Source of the DNA: Arabidopsis thaliana
Lineage: Eukaryota > Streptophyta > Magnoliopsida > Brassicales > Brassicaceae
Direction: 5' to 3'
DNA length: 64,000 bases
Assembly: GCF_000001735.4 (NCBI RefSeq)
Contig: NC_003071.7
Span: 18,141,443 to 18,205,442 of the forward strand
In this document: positions 47,877 through 59,110 of the stretch, piece by piece
Position numbering within the stretch: position 1 is the first letter of the stretch
Layout: each line of letters begins with the position of its first letter
Position numbers and translations under genes: made by a program
Notes under the pieces: model-generated
Told to the model about the DNA's origin: nothing
The model's input: only the letters and a program-made list of their open reading frames with translations
The model's database searches: none

Positions 47877-49806
47877 TCAGTTAATCTTCTTCCACCTCGC
47901 AAGCTTCTCTTTGCCCTGTTATAATACATCCGAAGGAATTATCATTATAATGCGATTTGAACATGCAACTAATAATAAAACACAACTCACAAGCATGTTT
48001 ATATACCAAAATAAAATATCGACTTATATTTTGATATAACATATATGTCATCTCGCACAGTACCTTACGAGTGGGAATGGAGTCTGGGTTCTCCTCAACG
48101 GACACCGCTTTAAATCCTACCGGAACCAACACATCTTCGTAGCTAAACTCTCAAAAGAAAACACACACACACACACATTTAGTTAAGAAAGTATAGTACA
48201 ATTATGGATTTTAATTAGTCATTAATAATCTTAAATGATTTTGTATATATATGACATATTGAGGGGTTAACTACGTACGAAGACAAAGCTACTTTGTAGG
48301 GAGCTCCACCCTCGTGGTCGGTCATCTAATTAATAGAAAGGCAAAGTATTAATTCATATATTTATATATCATTGAATTTGTATATGGAACATTCTCACGA
48401 CAAAAATATGAAATAATTACCGGATACATAAGAGTTATAAGTTCTCCGTCAGGTTTGAGGAGTTCATGCATGGATTTACCCCATGCAGGTCTCATCTCCG
48501 GTTCAATTGCGCAGAAAAACCTGTTAGTTACTACATTAGTTAATTGGATTTTCAATTCCTTATTGCTAAAATTATGTTTTCATAGTTAATAAACTCACAC
48601 ATAATCGAAGATGAGGTCAAATAATTCGTTAGGACGCCAAGTGAAAACATCTTCCTTCACGAACGAAAAGTACTCTGCCTTCGGTGAGGAGCCGTAAGTC
48701 TATATATATATAATCAACGGAAAGTGATTTATTTTTTCAGTATTCAAAGACAAACGTTAATTATTAGGAAGTGAGGTGATTAACTACCAGAAGTTAGTTA
48801 TTATGATTAACCTCATTAGCTTTGTTGAGAGCCTTGTCAGAAATATCCAATCCAACTACGAAACGTTCAGGGCTTGCCATCGCAACGACGTCGTGTCCCT
48901 ACTCACGTTCATAATAATATTACAACATACAATTTTAATGTACAAGCATTTAAGTCTTAGAATTTGAATCCGAAAACCTATCATACCAAGTTACCAACTC
49001 AAACTAGATTCGGTTGTAATCTCCAAATCCTTAAATATGTTCTAAACTACAAAGATATAAAAACTAAAAAAAAAGCTCGAACTCAAACCAAACCAAAATG
49101 GAAAGAGAGAAGACTAACTCCGCCACAGCCGGGGACAAGGGTACGGCCAAGAGGGAGAGCTGAAGAGTCGAGAAGATGAAGAATGAGAGGTGTGGCTCTT
49201 CCTTGGTCCCATGGTGTTACCCCGTCTTCCCAACATTTGTCCCATCCGCCTATATATTTTATAAGTTACAGTAAAATTTTCTACAAATTAAATTATAGAG
49301 ATACTAATTATATTGATTGATAAACCAATCAAGAACATGAAAAAAATGATTAGCTGTGGAACTATTTTATCGAGTATTACTTTCTAGAAATTTTACATTA
49401 TATGTATTCCTCTTTGTTTTGTTTTCTACCATCCAATCTAAAATGAAAAACAGAATGTCGATTTTTTTGAGTATTGAAGATAAAAACACACTTTAAATAA
49501 GAAGTAATTTAGAGATACATATATAAATGACATGATCAGTTCAGTCCTTACTAAATGATTTTGAGTTTAAAATCTATTTAATTTAACAGAATCTGAGTTT
49601 ATATGTTCAGAAGATTTAAGCAAATGATTTTTCTTAGTGCGACTCATTTATCAAATATTCACAACTTTTTCATGTAGAACATAAGACGTATATTATAGTC
49701 AATCACCTTCTGCAACAACTTGGGGCTGGAATGTAGCAGCTTCTTCAGGAGTAGGAAGAATGTTTCCACCAATGCTATAACTCGAATTTTGTTGTTCTTC
49801 AGCCAT
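47877..49806 (-). CDS. HOL2: Methyltransferase HOL2
   Basis: Eight exons: 49806-49707, 49249-49119, 48898-48812, 48699-48599, 48520-48421, 48325-48279, 48142-48064, 47915-47877; 227 residues. Every exon has the same length as in HOL1 (100, 131, 87, 101, 100, 47, 79, 39). The SAM motif VPGCGGGHDV (about 72-81), VVGLDIS and [14 protein letters not shown] are intact, so the enzyme should be catalytically competent. In family studies HOL2 contributed much less than HOL1 to methyl halide release. The N-terminus differs most ([20 protein letters not shown]). A recent tandem duplicate of HOL1. Confidence 0.96.
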
Positions 49807-49843
49807 TTTGAGTAGTTGTGGGAAGCTTCAAGCACAAGATATC

Positions 49844-49851
49844 TATTTATA
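49844..49851 (-). promoter_or_regulatory. HOL2 TATA box in conserved HOL1/HOL2 promoter
   Basis: TATAAATA on the minus strand only 38-45 bp upstream of the ATG, within a stretch conserved with HOL1 (AAGCACAAGATATCTATTTA). With usual TATA spacing the leader would be about 10 nt, much shorter than at HOL1. Confidence 0.6.
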
Positions 49852-50845
49852 GAGAGATTAACAGATTAATTAATGAATTTAACAAAAACATATTAAACAA
49901 TGACTGAATAAAATTAATTTTGTATTGATTATTATTGTGCTCTTTCACCCAACTATATACATACTTTTGTATAGAGAGATATTTGCATAGTCATATTCTT
50001 TAATATTTTGCACCAAAAAAGAAAGTCATTCTTTAATATAAAACGGCAACGTCTATCACAAATTTAACGACAGGATAAGTTGGACAACGCATTAGGGTAA
50101 GCTAAACAAATTCAAAGAAATATGACCAGTGGGCTTTCTTGGGCCTATTATATTTTCTTTCAACTTTTTGTCAACTGTTCACCTACTGATAGCAGCCTTT
50201 GAATTCTGAAGGAATTTCTGTCTATGCCATTTATACTAACGTTAACGACGACTATTTAGACTTTTGATTTTGTTTCTAATTCTGTGATTTGAACAAAGAA
50301 ACATCGTTTTTTTTTCTTTTTATCTACTTCGCATCCATGTCAGCAAAAATTAACGGTTTCTTAACACCGATCAGTGTATGAGTTTGTCGGAATCGGAAGT
50401 TTATGGAAAAGATGATCTTCCGAAATAAAGTAAAGGGTTGGTGAAAACCTCCACCTGCTCTTATCATTAGAGAACTCCATTTTTAGTATGAAAATATATT
50501 GGGGAATGGTGTAAGGAATATATCCAATATCTATATTTTTCTGTCACAATATCTATCCACGATTTTTACACACTAATTTGATTTGCTAAAATGTTCACAA
50601 GATGTTTTTGGCTAAAACATCACTAAGTTTGATACCAAAGTGAGCATTTAGCGGTCAATTACAACACTATTTCCATTTGCTAGTGGTGAACATTCTTATC
50701 TCCAAAACAGAGTATGGCATAACTTCCAATCTCTCTCGATTTAAAATTAAAAGTGAAACTGCCGACATTGGTTTATAAAACGGATAACGACAAAAATATA
50801 TTTGAAGTGTGACTGCGTTGTCTTACACACCTCTTTCTCCTTAAG

Positions 50846-50900
50846 GTATATGCCAAATTCAGTAAGGTATATTATGGATGAAAATTTGGCATATACCATA
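50846..50900. repeat. Inverted repeat GGTATATGCCAAATTC / AATTTGGCATATACC
   Basis: Nearly perfect 15-bp arms with a spacer of about 25 bp can pair as a hairpin. The GGTATATGC word recurs near 50958. It could be the residue of a small palindromic element. No target duplication is obvious. Confidence 0.6.
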
Positions 50901-51130
50901 AAGAGAAAGGGACTTGTAATTTCACAACAAAGTCACCCATAAATGTTTGTTTATAAGGTATATGCAACTACACATATAATTATTAAAAAACTGAAACATT
51001 GGACCCATTTATTCATCTAGACGTGTAAATAGTACACTCGGTTCTTACTATAGGAGATCCAAAACTGTAATCTTTATTGATGTATATAGAGAGCCATGGT
51101 ATAGTGTGATTGTGATGGTATTGAGGATCA

Positions 51131-54100
51131 TTACAATGAATTCTTCTTCTTCCATCTGCCAACTTTTTCCATTCCCTAAATATTGATTTCAAATATTAAA
51201 CTTTTTCTTTTAAAATCTTTCTTGTTCACAAAGAAACTAGAGACTGTTTCTTGTTTACTTTGCGTGTATCAGGAGCAAGTTCGTTATCCACAATAGAGAT
51301 TACCTCAAATCCCAAGGGAATCAAAAGCTCTTCATAGCTACAAAACATTTTAACCAAAGTGAGATATTAATTAAGAGAGTTGTTAGAGTTATGAAAAAGG
51401 TTAGGGTCCAAGGAGAAGATGAAAATTTAAACGCTGAGACTGATTCTTGGTAAGGAGACCCACCAACGCGATCAGCTAACTGCATAACATAATCAATAAA
51501 GAAACATTTCAGAATCACGATATATGTGTTGTAATGAGAGAGATGCTTCTTACAGGAAACATTAATGTTATAAAAGCTCTTGCATACGGTTTGCCCATAT
51601 GTTATGTAAAAGGAAACCAATGGGCCGAATAATATTAATGGGCCTGATTAAATGGGCACTATATCTAATTAAACTATGCTAAACATGAAACGTTACGTTT
51701 TCGAATCACACACAAACTCAGTGAGGTTCGCCGTCGTCGGAGCTCATGGATCACCACCGTCGTTTACACACTATCAAAATCCTAATCCGAAATTCTTCCA
51801 CCACGCTTCTCTTTTTCAAAATCGTACCAATTTTACTCCATCGCTCCGGCGGTGATTCGCGAGCTCTCCCGTATACTCCCTTCTTCTGTTGTCGGAATTT
51901 CCTTAAATTCTTCGGTTAGTCATTACTAATTTCAATTGATTTCGGTTAGGTTTAAATGGTATTGAAATAAATTAGAATTGATTTGCGGTTCGGTTTACAT
52001 AGAGAAGAAGTAACAAACAAAATATTCACGCGATGGGGATTTTGGAGACAGATGCGTCGATTGAAAAAAGCGTGTTTTGGAAAGGGGTACACCCACAGAA
52101 TTGCTCTCACGTGCTCAACGCTCACTTTGTGCGAGTGGGTGTGAAATAGAGCCTTCTGATTGGCTTAGAAACTCTAAAAAAAGTGAAATAGTATACATGT
52201 TGCTAGCTCCTATATGTTATTATCTAGTTTTTGAAAGTTGTTTTTTTTTTTTAGTTACGATTGATTCTAGATGATATCTGATGGTAGTGATAATTTTAGA
52301 TAACTATAAAGTTCACATTTAGTGGTGGTTGGTGATTTTTGATGACTTGAAGCTCTCTGCAGAAACGCACTTGGACATGGAAATGTTACATCTGAACCCC
52401 ATATAGTGCTTCTGCTCCAATGTCATCTTCAACTCTTCTCCTACCTTCAAGTATGTAGTGGATTAAAAACATCGGTTGTTCAGCATTTTAGACCCCCAAA
52501 GTCGTCAAAAATGTCTCACCCTTCCAGTTCTATCCATGAGGTTATTACAATATATGATTGCAAGTTTTATGTTTTTAAAACCATGACTGCCATTATCCCA
52601 TTCATGTTTCTGTTTTCTTGTACAGATGAGCTTCTCGTATGAGTTGTTGTTTGTGAAACTTTATTGTCACCCATTTGGCCTAGTGAACTTAGGGAACATA
52701 TTTAAGCTGCACACCAAAATCATTTCACTGCTCTTATTGAAACTATGTGCAATCTTATCTTGATAGTTGGATTTTCAGGTAGAAAGAAGAGTTGGTGTTT
52801 TGCTTCTGAGTTTGAACACTTAAAACTTTTTAAAGGCTACATTGACGAGGATGAAGAACGGCACAAATTTGGACACAAAGGAGGTAAGGCCTGAAGCTTA
52901 TTTAAGCCTTTTTTGGACAATAATGAGAAATTTAACTGAGTATAAGATTTTGCGAGCCATCATTGGTTGGCCTCACTTTCATCTAAAATGCTGCTTACTT
53001 AAGAGTTTCTATTCATTTGCCTAGCTAAAGTTGAACAAAAGTTCTGGTGGCTCGCGAGGAAGAAGTACAACTTCTTAAGAATCTTTCACATCCGAACATT
53101 GTTGTGTGTTGGCGAATCCATTCAGCTATTTCTCATATGTTTAATGTCTGTTCCACATGCATTCTTCTTATTATCTTTGTTTTTGCAGAGATACTTGGGT
53201 ACTGTAAGAGAGAGTGATTCGTTGAATATTATGATGCAGTTTGTTCCTGGCGGATCAATTTCATCTTTGTTGGCGAAGTTTGGATCTTTTCCTGAGCCAG
53301 TAAGTTCTGACTGTACCTGAACTTTGAATCTTTGATAATCCTTGTGTTTGAGCATCACAGTCACAGGCGATGAATGTTGTGTCTGAACCTCTTTTTAAAT
53401 AGGTGAGAATTATCAGAAATTGTAGACATATATATCAGGCCGAGTTTGTTATTCTCTTCATATGAGCCAAGAAATCAAACCATTTTAAGTTATAAGAGGA
53501 AAGAAGTATACTTGTAGTCGAAAATGAGGTCAAATTTTTCGGTTGGCTCCCAAGTGAAGAAATCTTCTTCCAAAAAGGAGAAATGTTTTGCATTAGACAG
53601 TGAAGAGAACATCTGCATTTGAGAGTTAAACATCAAATTTTCAGGTTTTATTCAAGCATCAAATTTAGAACACAAACCTTTGTTGATCTTTCTACAGAGG
53701 TTTTTGAAAGATCGAGTCCAACAACATGACGGTCAGGGTTTGCCATCACAACCACATCATAACCCTGCCAAAACACCTATTTTTAGACAATGGAAATCTT
53801 ACAAGAAAGAATCAGAGTGTGACAAAAAGAAGTAGAAATCAAAGGACTAACGGTGCCACATCATGGAACTAAAGCTCTTCCATTAGGCAATGAACCCGTT
53901 TCGCAGAGCTGCACAACAATGGGAGTTGCTTCTCCTAAATCCCACAATGTTTTTCCTTCTACCCATAGCTTTTCCCATCCGCCTTAAAAAAACAACAAAA
54001 ACATGCAACAACATTAGAAACATCATAATCGTTATCTTCTTGATAATGCATTCATATCTCATTATAAGAGTGTGAAAAATATTCATCAGCAGTCATTTAA

Positions 54101-54177
54101 AATCGAAATCGATCCGCGAAAAGAAAAGAAACAAAGTTAGATGTGAAGATGTTACCATAAGGCTCTTTGATCTCCAT
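51131..54177 (-). pseudogene. HOL-like pseudogene B, split by an ANP segment
   Basis: A fourth HOL gene. Exons 54177-54156, 53982-53852, 53764-53678 and 53612-53512 form the 5' half; part of exon 5 (51602 to about 51552), 51479-51433, 51337-51259 and 51175-51131 form the 3' half. Exon sizes 131, 87, 101, 47 and 79 equal those of working HOL genes. Lesions: a TGA at 53863-53861 replaces the first Gly of the SAM motif (VP-stop-CGT); exon 5 lost about 50 bp at the junction plus about 20 bp internally (KPGGE); and 1.8 kb of foreign sequence (51605-53401) lies between the halves. The last exon still encodes GMEKVGRWKKKNSL and a stop. Closest to HOL3. Confidence 0.9.
51605..53401 (+). pseudogene. 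Captured ANP-type MAPKKK fragment, copy 2 (inside HOL pseudogene B)
   Basis: Near-identical inverted copy of 13290-15118. Kinase exons: [16 protein letters not shown] ending at 53103, whose donor is GTGTGT where copy 1 has GTGAGT, and 53189-53299 ([20 protein letters not shown] ... FGSFPEPV). The segment ends at the acceptor AAATAG|GTGA; copy 1 continues into the next ANP exon, copy 2 continues into HOL intron 4. A block of about 40 bp near 51905 present in copy 1 is missing here. No start, no HRD, no DFG, so this is not a functional kinase. The annotated kinase-like locus here (At2g43930 by position) is probably this. Confidence 0.85.
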
Positions 54178-54648
54178 TGGTACCTAGATCACTGAGATTA
54201 GAAACAGCATGGAAAGATTCTTTTGCTTACAGCTGATGTATTGCTTCTTTGCTGAGTTCTATAACCAAACTTGGCATATTATATATAACCAGTTCTGCTT
54301 TAGAATTTACTACGACGTAGAAATATGTTTCAAAGCAATAAAATCTAAAAGAGTAGATGCACTGGATCAGGGAAAAAGTCATCAAGACTTATTCAACATT
54401 CTGGACAATTAAGAACCCAAAAAAAGATTAATCAAACCTAAAAAAAACACAACCATCTGGTGAACACAAAGCAAAGTAGCAAACTATAATTTTGCCTTTG
54501 ATTATAAGGAGAAACGTTGAATATCATCACATGTGTTTACAAATACTTTTTCAGATTCCCATCTCTTTCAATATGCCCTACAAGTTTAATTTCTCAGTGA
54601 CAAATTCACAAAACATCCAGATATAAGCATATGAGTATCTATCACAAA
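54178..54648. other. Spacer between HOL pseudogene B and HOL3
   Basis: 470 bp that hold the dead copy's upstream region and the HOL3 3' flank. Nothing else is recognised. Confidence 0.5.
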
Positions 54649-56222
54649 TCACAAGGTGGAGTGAAATGTGGAAGATTTCTTCCATCTTCCAAGCTTCTCC
54701 ATTCCCTGAAATTGATTCCAATGTAACATTATCTTCCAATTATTAAACCGAAACTGAAATTCTCCATTGAGTTATATCTAAAGGCATATTTGAAAGTTCA
54801 TGTTAGTGTTTTACCTTGCGTGGTCCTACAGCAAGTTCGTTATCAACAATGGAGATTGCCTCAAACCCCAGTGGAATCAGAACCTTCTCGTATCTACATA
54901 TTGAGAGATTACAAAGTGAATATCAAGCAGAATATTTCAGTAATAATGCTCTTAGTAAAAGAGATAACAGTAGATTCTTACTCAGACACAGATACTTCAT
55001 AAGGAGGACCTCCAGAACGTTCATCAATCTGCAGAAGGACACATTGTTTTTCAGAAACTACTGAAATGTAAGGAAGCGGATCAGAGAAAAGAGAGATGTT
55101 ATGATTCTCACAGGAAACATCAATGTTATAAGCTCTCCACCAGGTTTCAGAAGTTTTTCCATTCGTTGTGCCCATAGAGGTCTCACGCCCGGTTCAAAGG
55201 CACAGAAGAAGCTGCGAGAATAGTCAAAATGCAGTGATATATAAGCTAAAGTCACATTTGTATGAACCAGAAACACACATCTAGACTGTTTACATACGTA
55301 TAATCGAAAATGAGATCGAATTTTTCAGCTGGCTCCCAAGTGAAAAAGTCTTCACTCAAGAAGGAGAAGTATTTTGCATTTGGCAATGTAGAAAACTTCT
55401 GCATTGAGATTAAACAAAATGTGTTAAAACGTACTAAGTTTGAAATAGGTATCAGAGGCAATACTCCGACTCAAAACAAGCATTGTTAAAAAACCAACAA
55501 TGCAAGGCTACATATATGAGGACATGAGCATGTCCATCTCATTTCCAAATCAGAACTATTCAAACCTTTGTTGATCGCTCAACCGCAGTTTTAGATATAT
55601 CCAATCCAACAACATGACGATCAGGGGAGGCCATTGCCACCACATCATAACCCTACAAAAACCATAACATCTTACACTTAGTAAGACAATCAGCAAGTCC
55701 TGCAAAAACCAATGACACAAGGCAGGTGCATGTACAACAGAACAGATCTAACAGTACTACTACTCAATGGCCACAGTACTCTAGCAGGAAGCAAAAACTC
55801 AAAGAACAAAATGGCTTCAATAACAAGAAAGCTGAGTACTTTAACTTTATATCAAGCAAAGAAGCTGAAGCAAGTTTGATTTTCAAGTGTTGACTTATTA
55901 AAAAGAGACAAAAGAGTATTGAAGAACATACAGTTCCACAACCAGGAACTAGAGCTCTGCCATTAGGCAAAGAACCAGTCTCGACGAGATGCGCAATAAC
56001 CGGAGTTGGTTTTCCTAAGTCCCATGGAGTTGCTCCTGCTTCCCAACTCTTCTCCCAACCACCTAAACCATTTCACATAATGCTTCAGAGAAAGAAAAAA
56101 AAAAAACTATTGATCTGAGAAATTTTTGGGATTTGTTGTTTACCAGAAGAATTCTCGCTCATCAACCGGTGGAATAAATCACGGGACGATTGGAGTGACG
56201 TAGCTTTACCGGCGTTTTCCAT
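54649..56222 (-). CDS. HOL3: Methyltransferase HOL3
   Basis: Eight exons: 56222-56144, 56062-55932, 55652-55566, 55398-55298, 55211-55112, 55028-54982, 54893-54815, 54705-54649; 226 residues. The six internal exons match HOL1 and HOL2 in length, while first and last exons differ (79 and 57 bp). SAM motif VPGCGTGYDV (about 65-74), VVGLDIS and [14 protein letters not shown] are intact. The N-terminus is short and different ([20 protein letters not shown]). It is the most diverged working HOL and the closest relative of pseudogenes A and B. Known role: minor thiol/halide methyltransferase of the HOL family. Confidence 0.96.
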
Positions 56223-56552
56223 CGGATCAACCAACGCAAACAAATCAGCGACGACTAAAGAGTGAAAAAATGTTTCTGCGTAGAAAGCTAATCAAAGTTT
56301 TGTGCTTTATTATATTAAAAGTCATATTTTTTAATGGGAATCTACCGGAGCTAAATTGTTTTGTTACAGAGATGTGAACTGACGAATAGTAGTTGAGAAA
56401 TAATCCTATAAAAATAGCACTGATGTGTATCAAAATTTAGACAAAAGAATATAATTGTGGTTGTGTGTGTTTGTTTAATCAAGATTCATAATTTACAAGG
56501 AGGATTATCTTCTCTGTTTTGTAACGAGAAGAAAATAAAGAGTGAATGTGAA

Positions 56553-58546
56553 TCAATCGAGGTAGAAGAGAGTGACAATCTTGCGCAGATTTTTGGCTTC
56601 TTGACATGTCTCCATAAGAAGCTTACTGTCATGAAACGCGAAGCAGATCACTTGTTGAACTTGTGATATGATGTCCATATTACACAACCTGCACATAAAT
56701 ATATATTAACCAATGAGGTTCAGATTCCATCTTCACCAAAGGTATATCAATGGTTTTTTATTCACAAACCTGCTGGCTTCTAACAATGGCAAATGGTCAT
56801 TATGTGGCTTTTCTACCACGTTTTGTACCTGTAAATTGACCATAGCAATACAGACAAGAGTTTCAGATGTAATAAATCAGAGACGCAACAAGATTCTGAC
56901 TTTTGAACATGCAGTTTTTGCTTACTTTAGACAATAGTTCTTGGCTCTCAGGAGGTTGTTTTTTCAAACTTTGGGGTAGAATTACTGTAAGCAGCTCTGG
57001 TCTCTCTGCTCTCAATGCACCTCTGATGACTGCAGCATTAGTTCCAGATGCACCTGATGTGTATATATGATTTTTCTGCAAGAAACCGAATTATTCGAGA
57101 GATGTTTTAAATGGATCGGAGTCAAACACAAGAGGATGAAGTTCTAATGACTTACGGTTATAACCATGGCGTAGCTAAGTATCTCAATCAGTTCTTGATG
57201 CATGAAACCCATATTTCTTGTCCCAAAGAAGCCAATTGATCTAGGACCTTGCTGCTGTATCGCCAATAGCTCCTGTCGATTTAAACATACACGGTTACAA
57301 CAAGCTAAAAGACTCATGATATTCCAAAATCTGCCAATCAACAAGTATAGTTTACAACATAAAGCCTAAAGAGTGATATAAGAGTTTAATGTCCTTCATG
57401 TAAGGCTGCGTGCTGAATTTGCAGAGAAACTAGTCTTACTTGTATGTAATCTACATCAGCAGCGGGTTTTAGCTCTGACACTGCAACTGAACCAGATCCT
57501 TCAACGATAGCCTGTGCTTGAGTCGGAATCCTGAGGCCAGAATCTTCATCCGATTCAAGCACACATTCAATGTGGTCATCTTTATCTGTCAAGATTTCTG
57601 TGTTCTCTTGATTTCTCATGTGTTCTGGTAAGCACTATACACAGCATATAAGAAACAGCCATTAAACGTACATCATCAGAGAAAAGCCGGAAAAAACAAC
57701 AACTGCAAAAGACTTTTGGGAAGAGAGACACAAACACAAACTCTCAAGCTTACACTATCATGATGAAACTTGAGAAACTAAATATCTTTTACTTTTACAA
57801 ATCAAAGCTGATGTTTCAAGGAGTGCAGCAACATGCTTTTAAGACCAAGAAAACCCAATTAAAGTGAACCAGAGAACCAACTTTGAGACAGAAACCACCC
57901 CCTAAAACAAAATCTACAACTTTGAGACATTACGTACATGATAAGATACAATGTAGTCTTATAAACACTAAGGACTCAAAGACACACATACAACCATCAA
58001 AAGCTTTGATATACAATGAAGTTTAAATAGAGTGAAATCTTGATTCTTGAATAAGTCAGCAAAGGCCATTAAAACACTGGAATCCCACCTAACTACTACA
58101 TTGAAGACGAAAGCGATAGAGAGTAAATAACACCTAGGATAAAATTTCAGGTCGAAATCTATAAATGGGAAGAAAATACAAACTTTGATGAAACAAAACA
58201 TGGATCATTCTAAACACAGTCCTACGAATTCAATCACTTTCCGAAATTGATCAAACTAATGCTGATCAAGCAATTTAGCACAAAAACTCAATGAGAATTA
58301 GCAAACAATGAGAGAGAGAGAATCAAACGATACCATGGTAACACACCGCGAATAGGATCTGCATCTCCCAGAGAAAAGCTGCGACTGGGAAGAACAACAG
58401 GAAGAAGAAGACAATCGGCGTTTGAAATTAGGGTTTTTCGATCTGAACGACGAAGGAGCATGGAAAGAATCTGGAGGAGGAGGAGGAGGAGAAATCAGAG
58501 AAGTTGTAAGAGGAAGAAGTAGCCTCAGAGGTAGAGACGAACTCAT
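56553..58546 (-). CDS. Conserved plastid-targeted protein, unknown function, SLOG-like core; probably At2g43945
   Basis: Six exons: 58546-58334, 57634-57440, 57272-57156, 57075-56926, 56828-56770, 56688-56553; 289 residues. Residues 1 to about 70 are Ser/Pro/Leu-rich without acids, a typical chloroplast transit peptide. An acidic linker follows (to about 125), then the conserved part: GPRSIGFFGTRNMGF (145-159), IYTSGASGTNAAVIRGAL (179-196) and LLTVILPQSLKKQP. A Gly-x-x-Gly-T-R strand-turn, a second Gly-rich SGASG turn and an ILPQSL strand in this order resemble the DprA/LOG (SLOG) Rossmann superfamily that binds nucleotides. That link is my inference. I do not recognise a known function. Confidence 0.88.
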
Positions 58547-58569
58547 CTCTCTCTCTCTCTCTCTCTCTC
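58547..58569. repeat. CT microsatellite in the leader of the plastid-protein gene
   Basis: Pure CT run of 23 bp that starts directly before the ATG at 58546 (minus strand GAGAGA). It forms the proximal 5' UTR. Confidence 0.8.
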
Positions 58570-59110
58570 ACAACACTGTCTTCTTTATTCCAATTTCTCT
58601 TCTCTCCACAGATATTTGAGAGACAAATGACAAATCTTTCAGTTCTCGATTCTTGTCGGAACTCTTTTTCCCCGTCGGATGTGTATTTGGTCGGGTTGAA
58701 GAAGAAGAAGATAAACAACACAACACACAGACCAAATGCATACAAAAACAATAACGGAGGAAATAAGCCAACAATACTTTTTTATTAATTTTTCGTTGTG
58801 AGAAAAATATTCTATTTTAGCATAATTTTAATATTAGTGGTTAAAATTGATTTGGGTTAAAAAGTGAAGGTAAAAGCAATGTACCTTTTTATACTGGAAA
58901 CGAAAATTAGCAACATTTATACTAGTCTCACACGTGTGAAAAAGATCATTTAAAAAAAAGCTACAGAAATACAATTGCAATTATTCACTCTAAGCTTTTG
59001 TATCTACTTTGCAAAAGATTTGATATATAAGGAGAAACAAACAACTTTTATGGGTTTTATAGAGAGATTAAAGAAAGTGAAACTAAGAGATGATTTATTC
59101 AAAGATTTCA
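58570..59110. other. Spacer with plastid-protein leader and OEP37 3' flank
   Basis: 540 bp. The left third is the presumed promoter and leader of the gene ending at 58546; the right part is OEP37 3' UTR. No repeat or ORF of note. Confidence 0.55.

Larger units (their letters stand above)
49807..51130. other. HOL2 promoter and HOL pseudogene B 3' flank
   Basis: About 1.3 kb. The HOL2 core promoter lies at the left. The rest is AT-rich, with a TATGCCAAATT-type inverted pair around 50846-50900 (GGTATATGCCAAATTC and AATTTGGCATATACC), a possible hairpin. No gene. Confidence 0.55.

Noticed and set aside
53122-53364. Minus-strand 80-codon ORF opposite the ANP exon
   Set aside because: The complementary frame is the recognisable kinase sequence, so this is a shadow.
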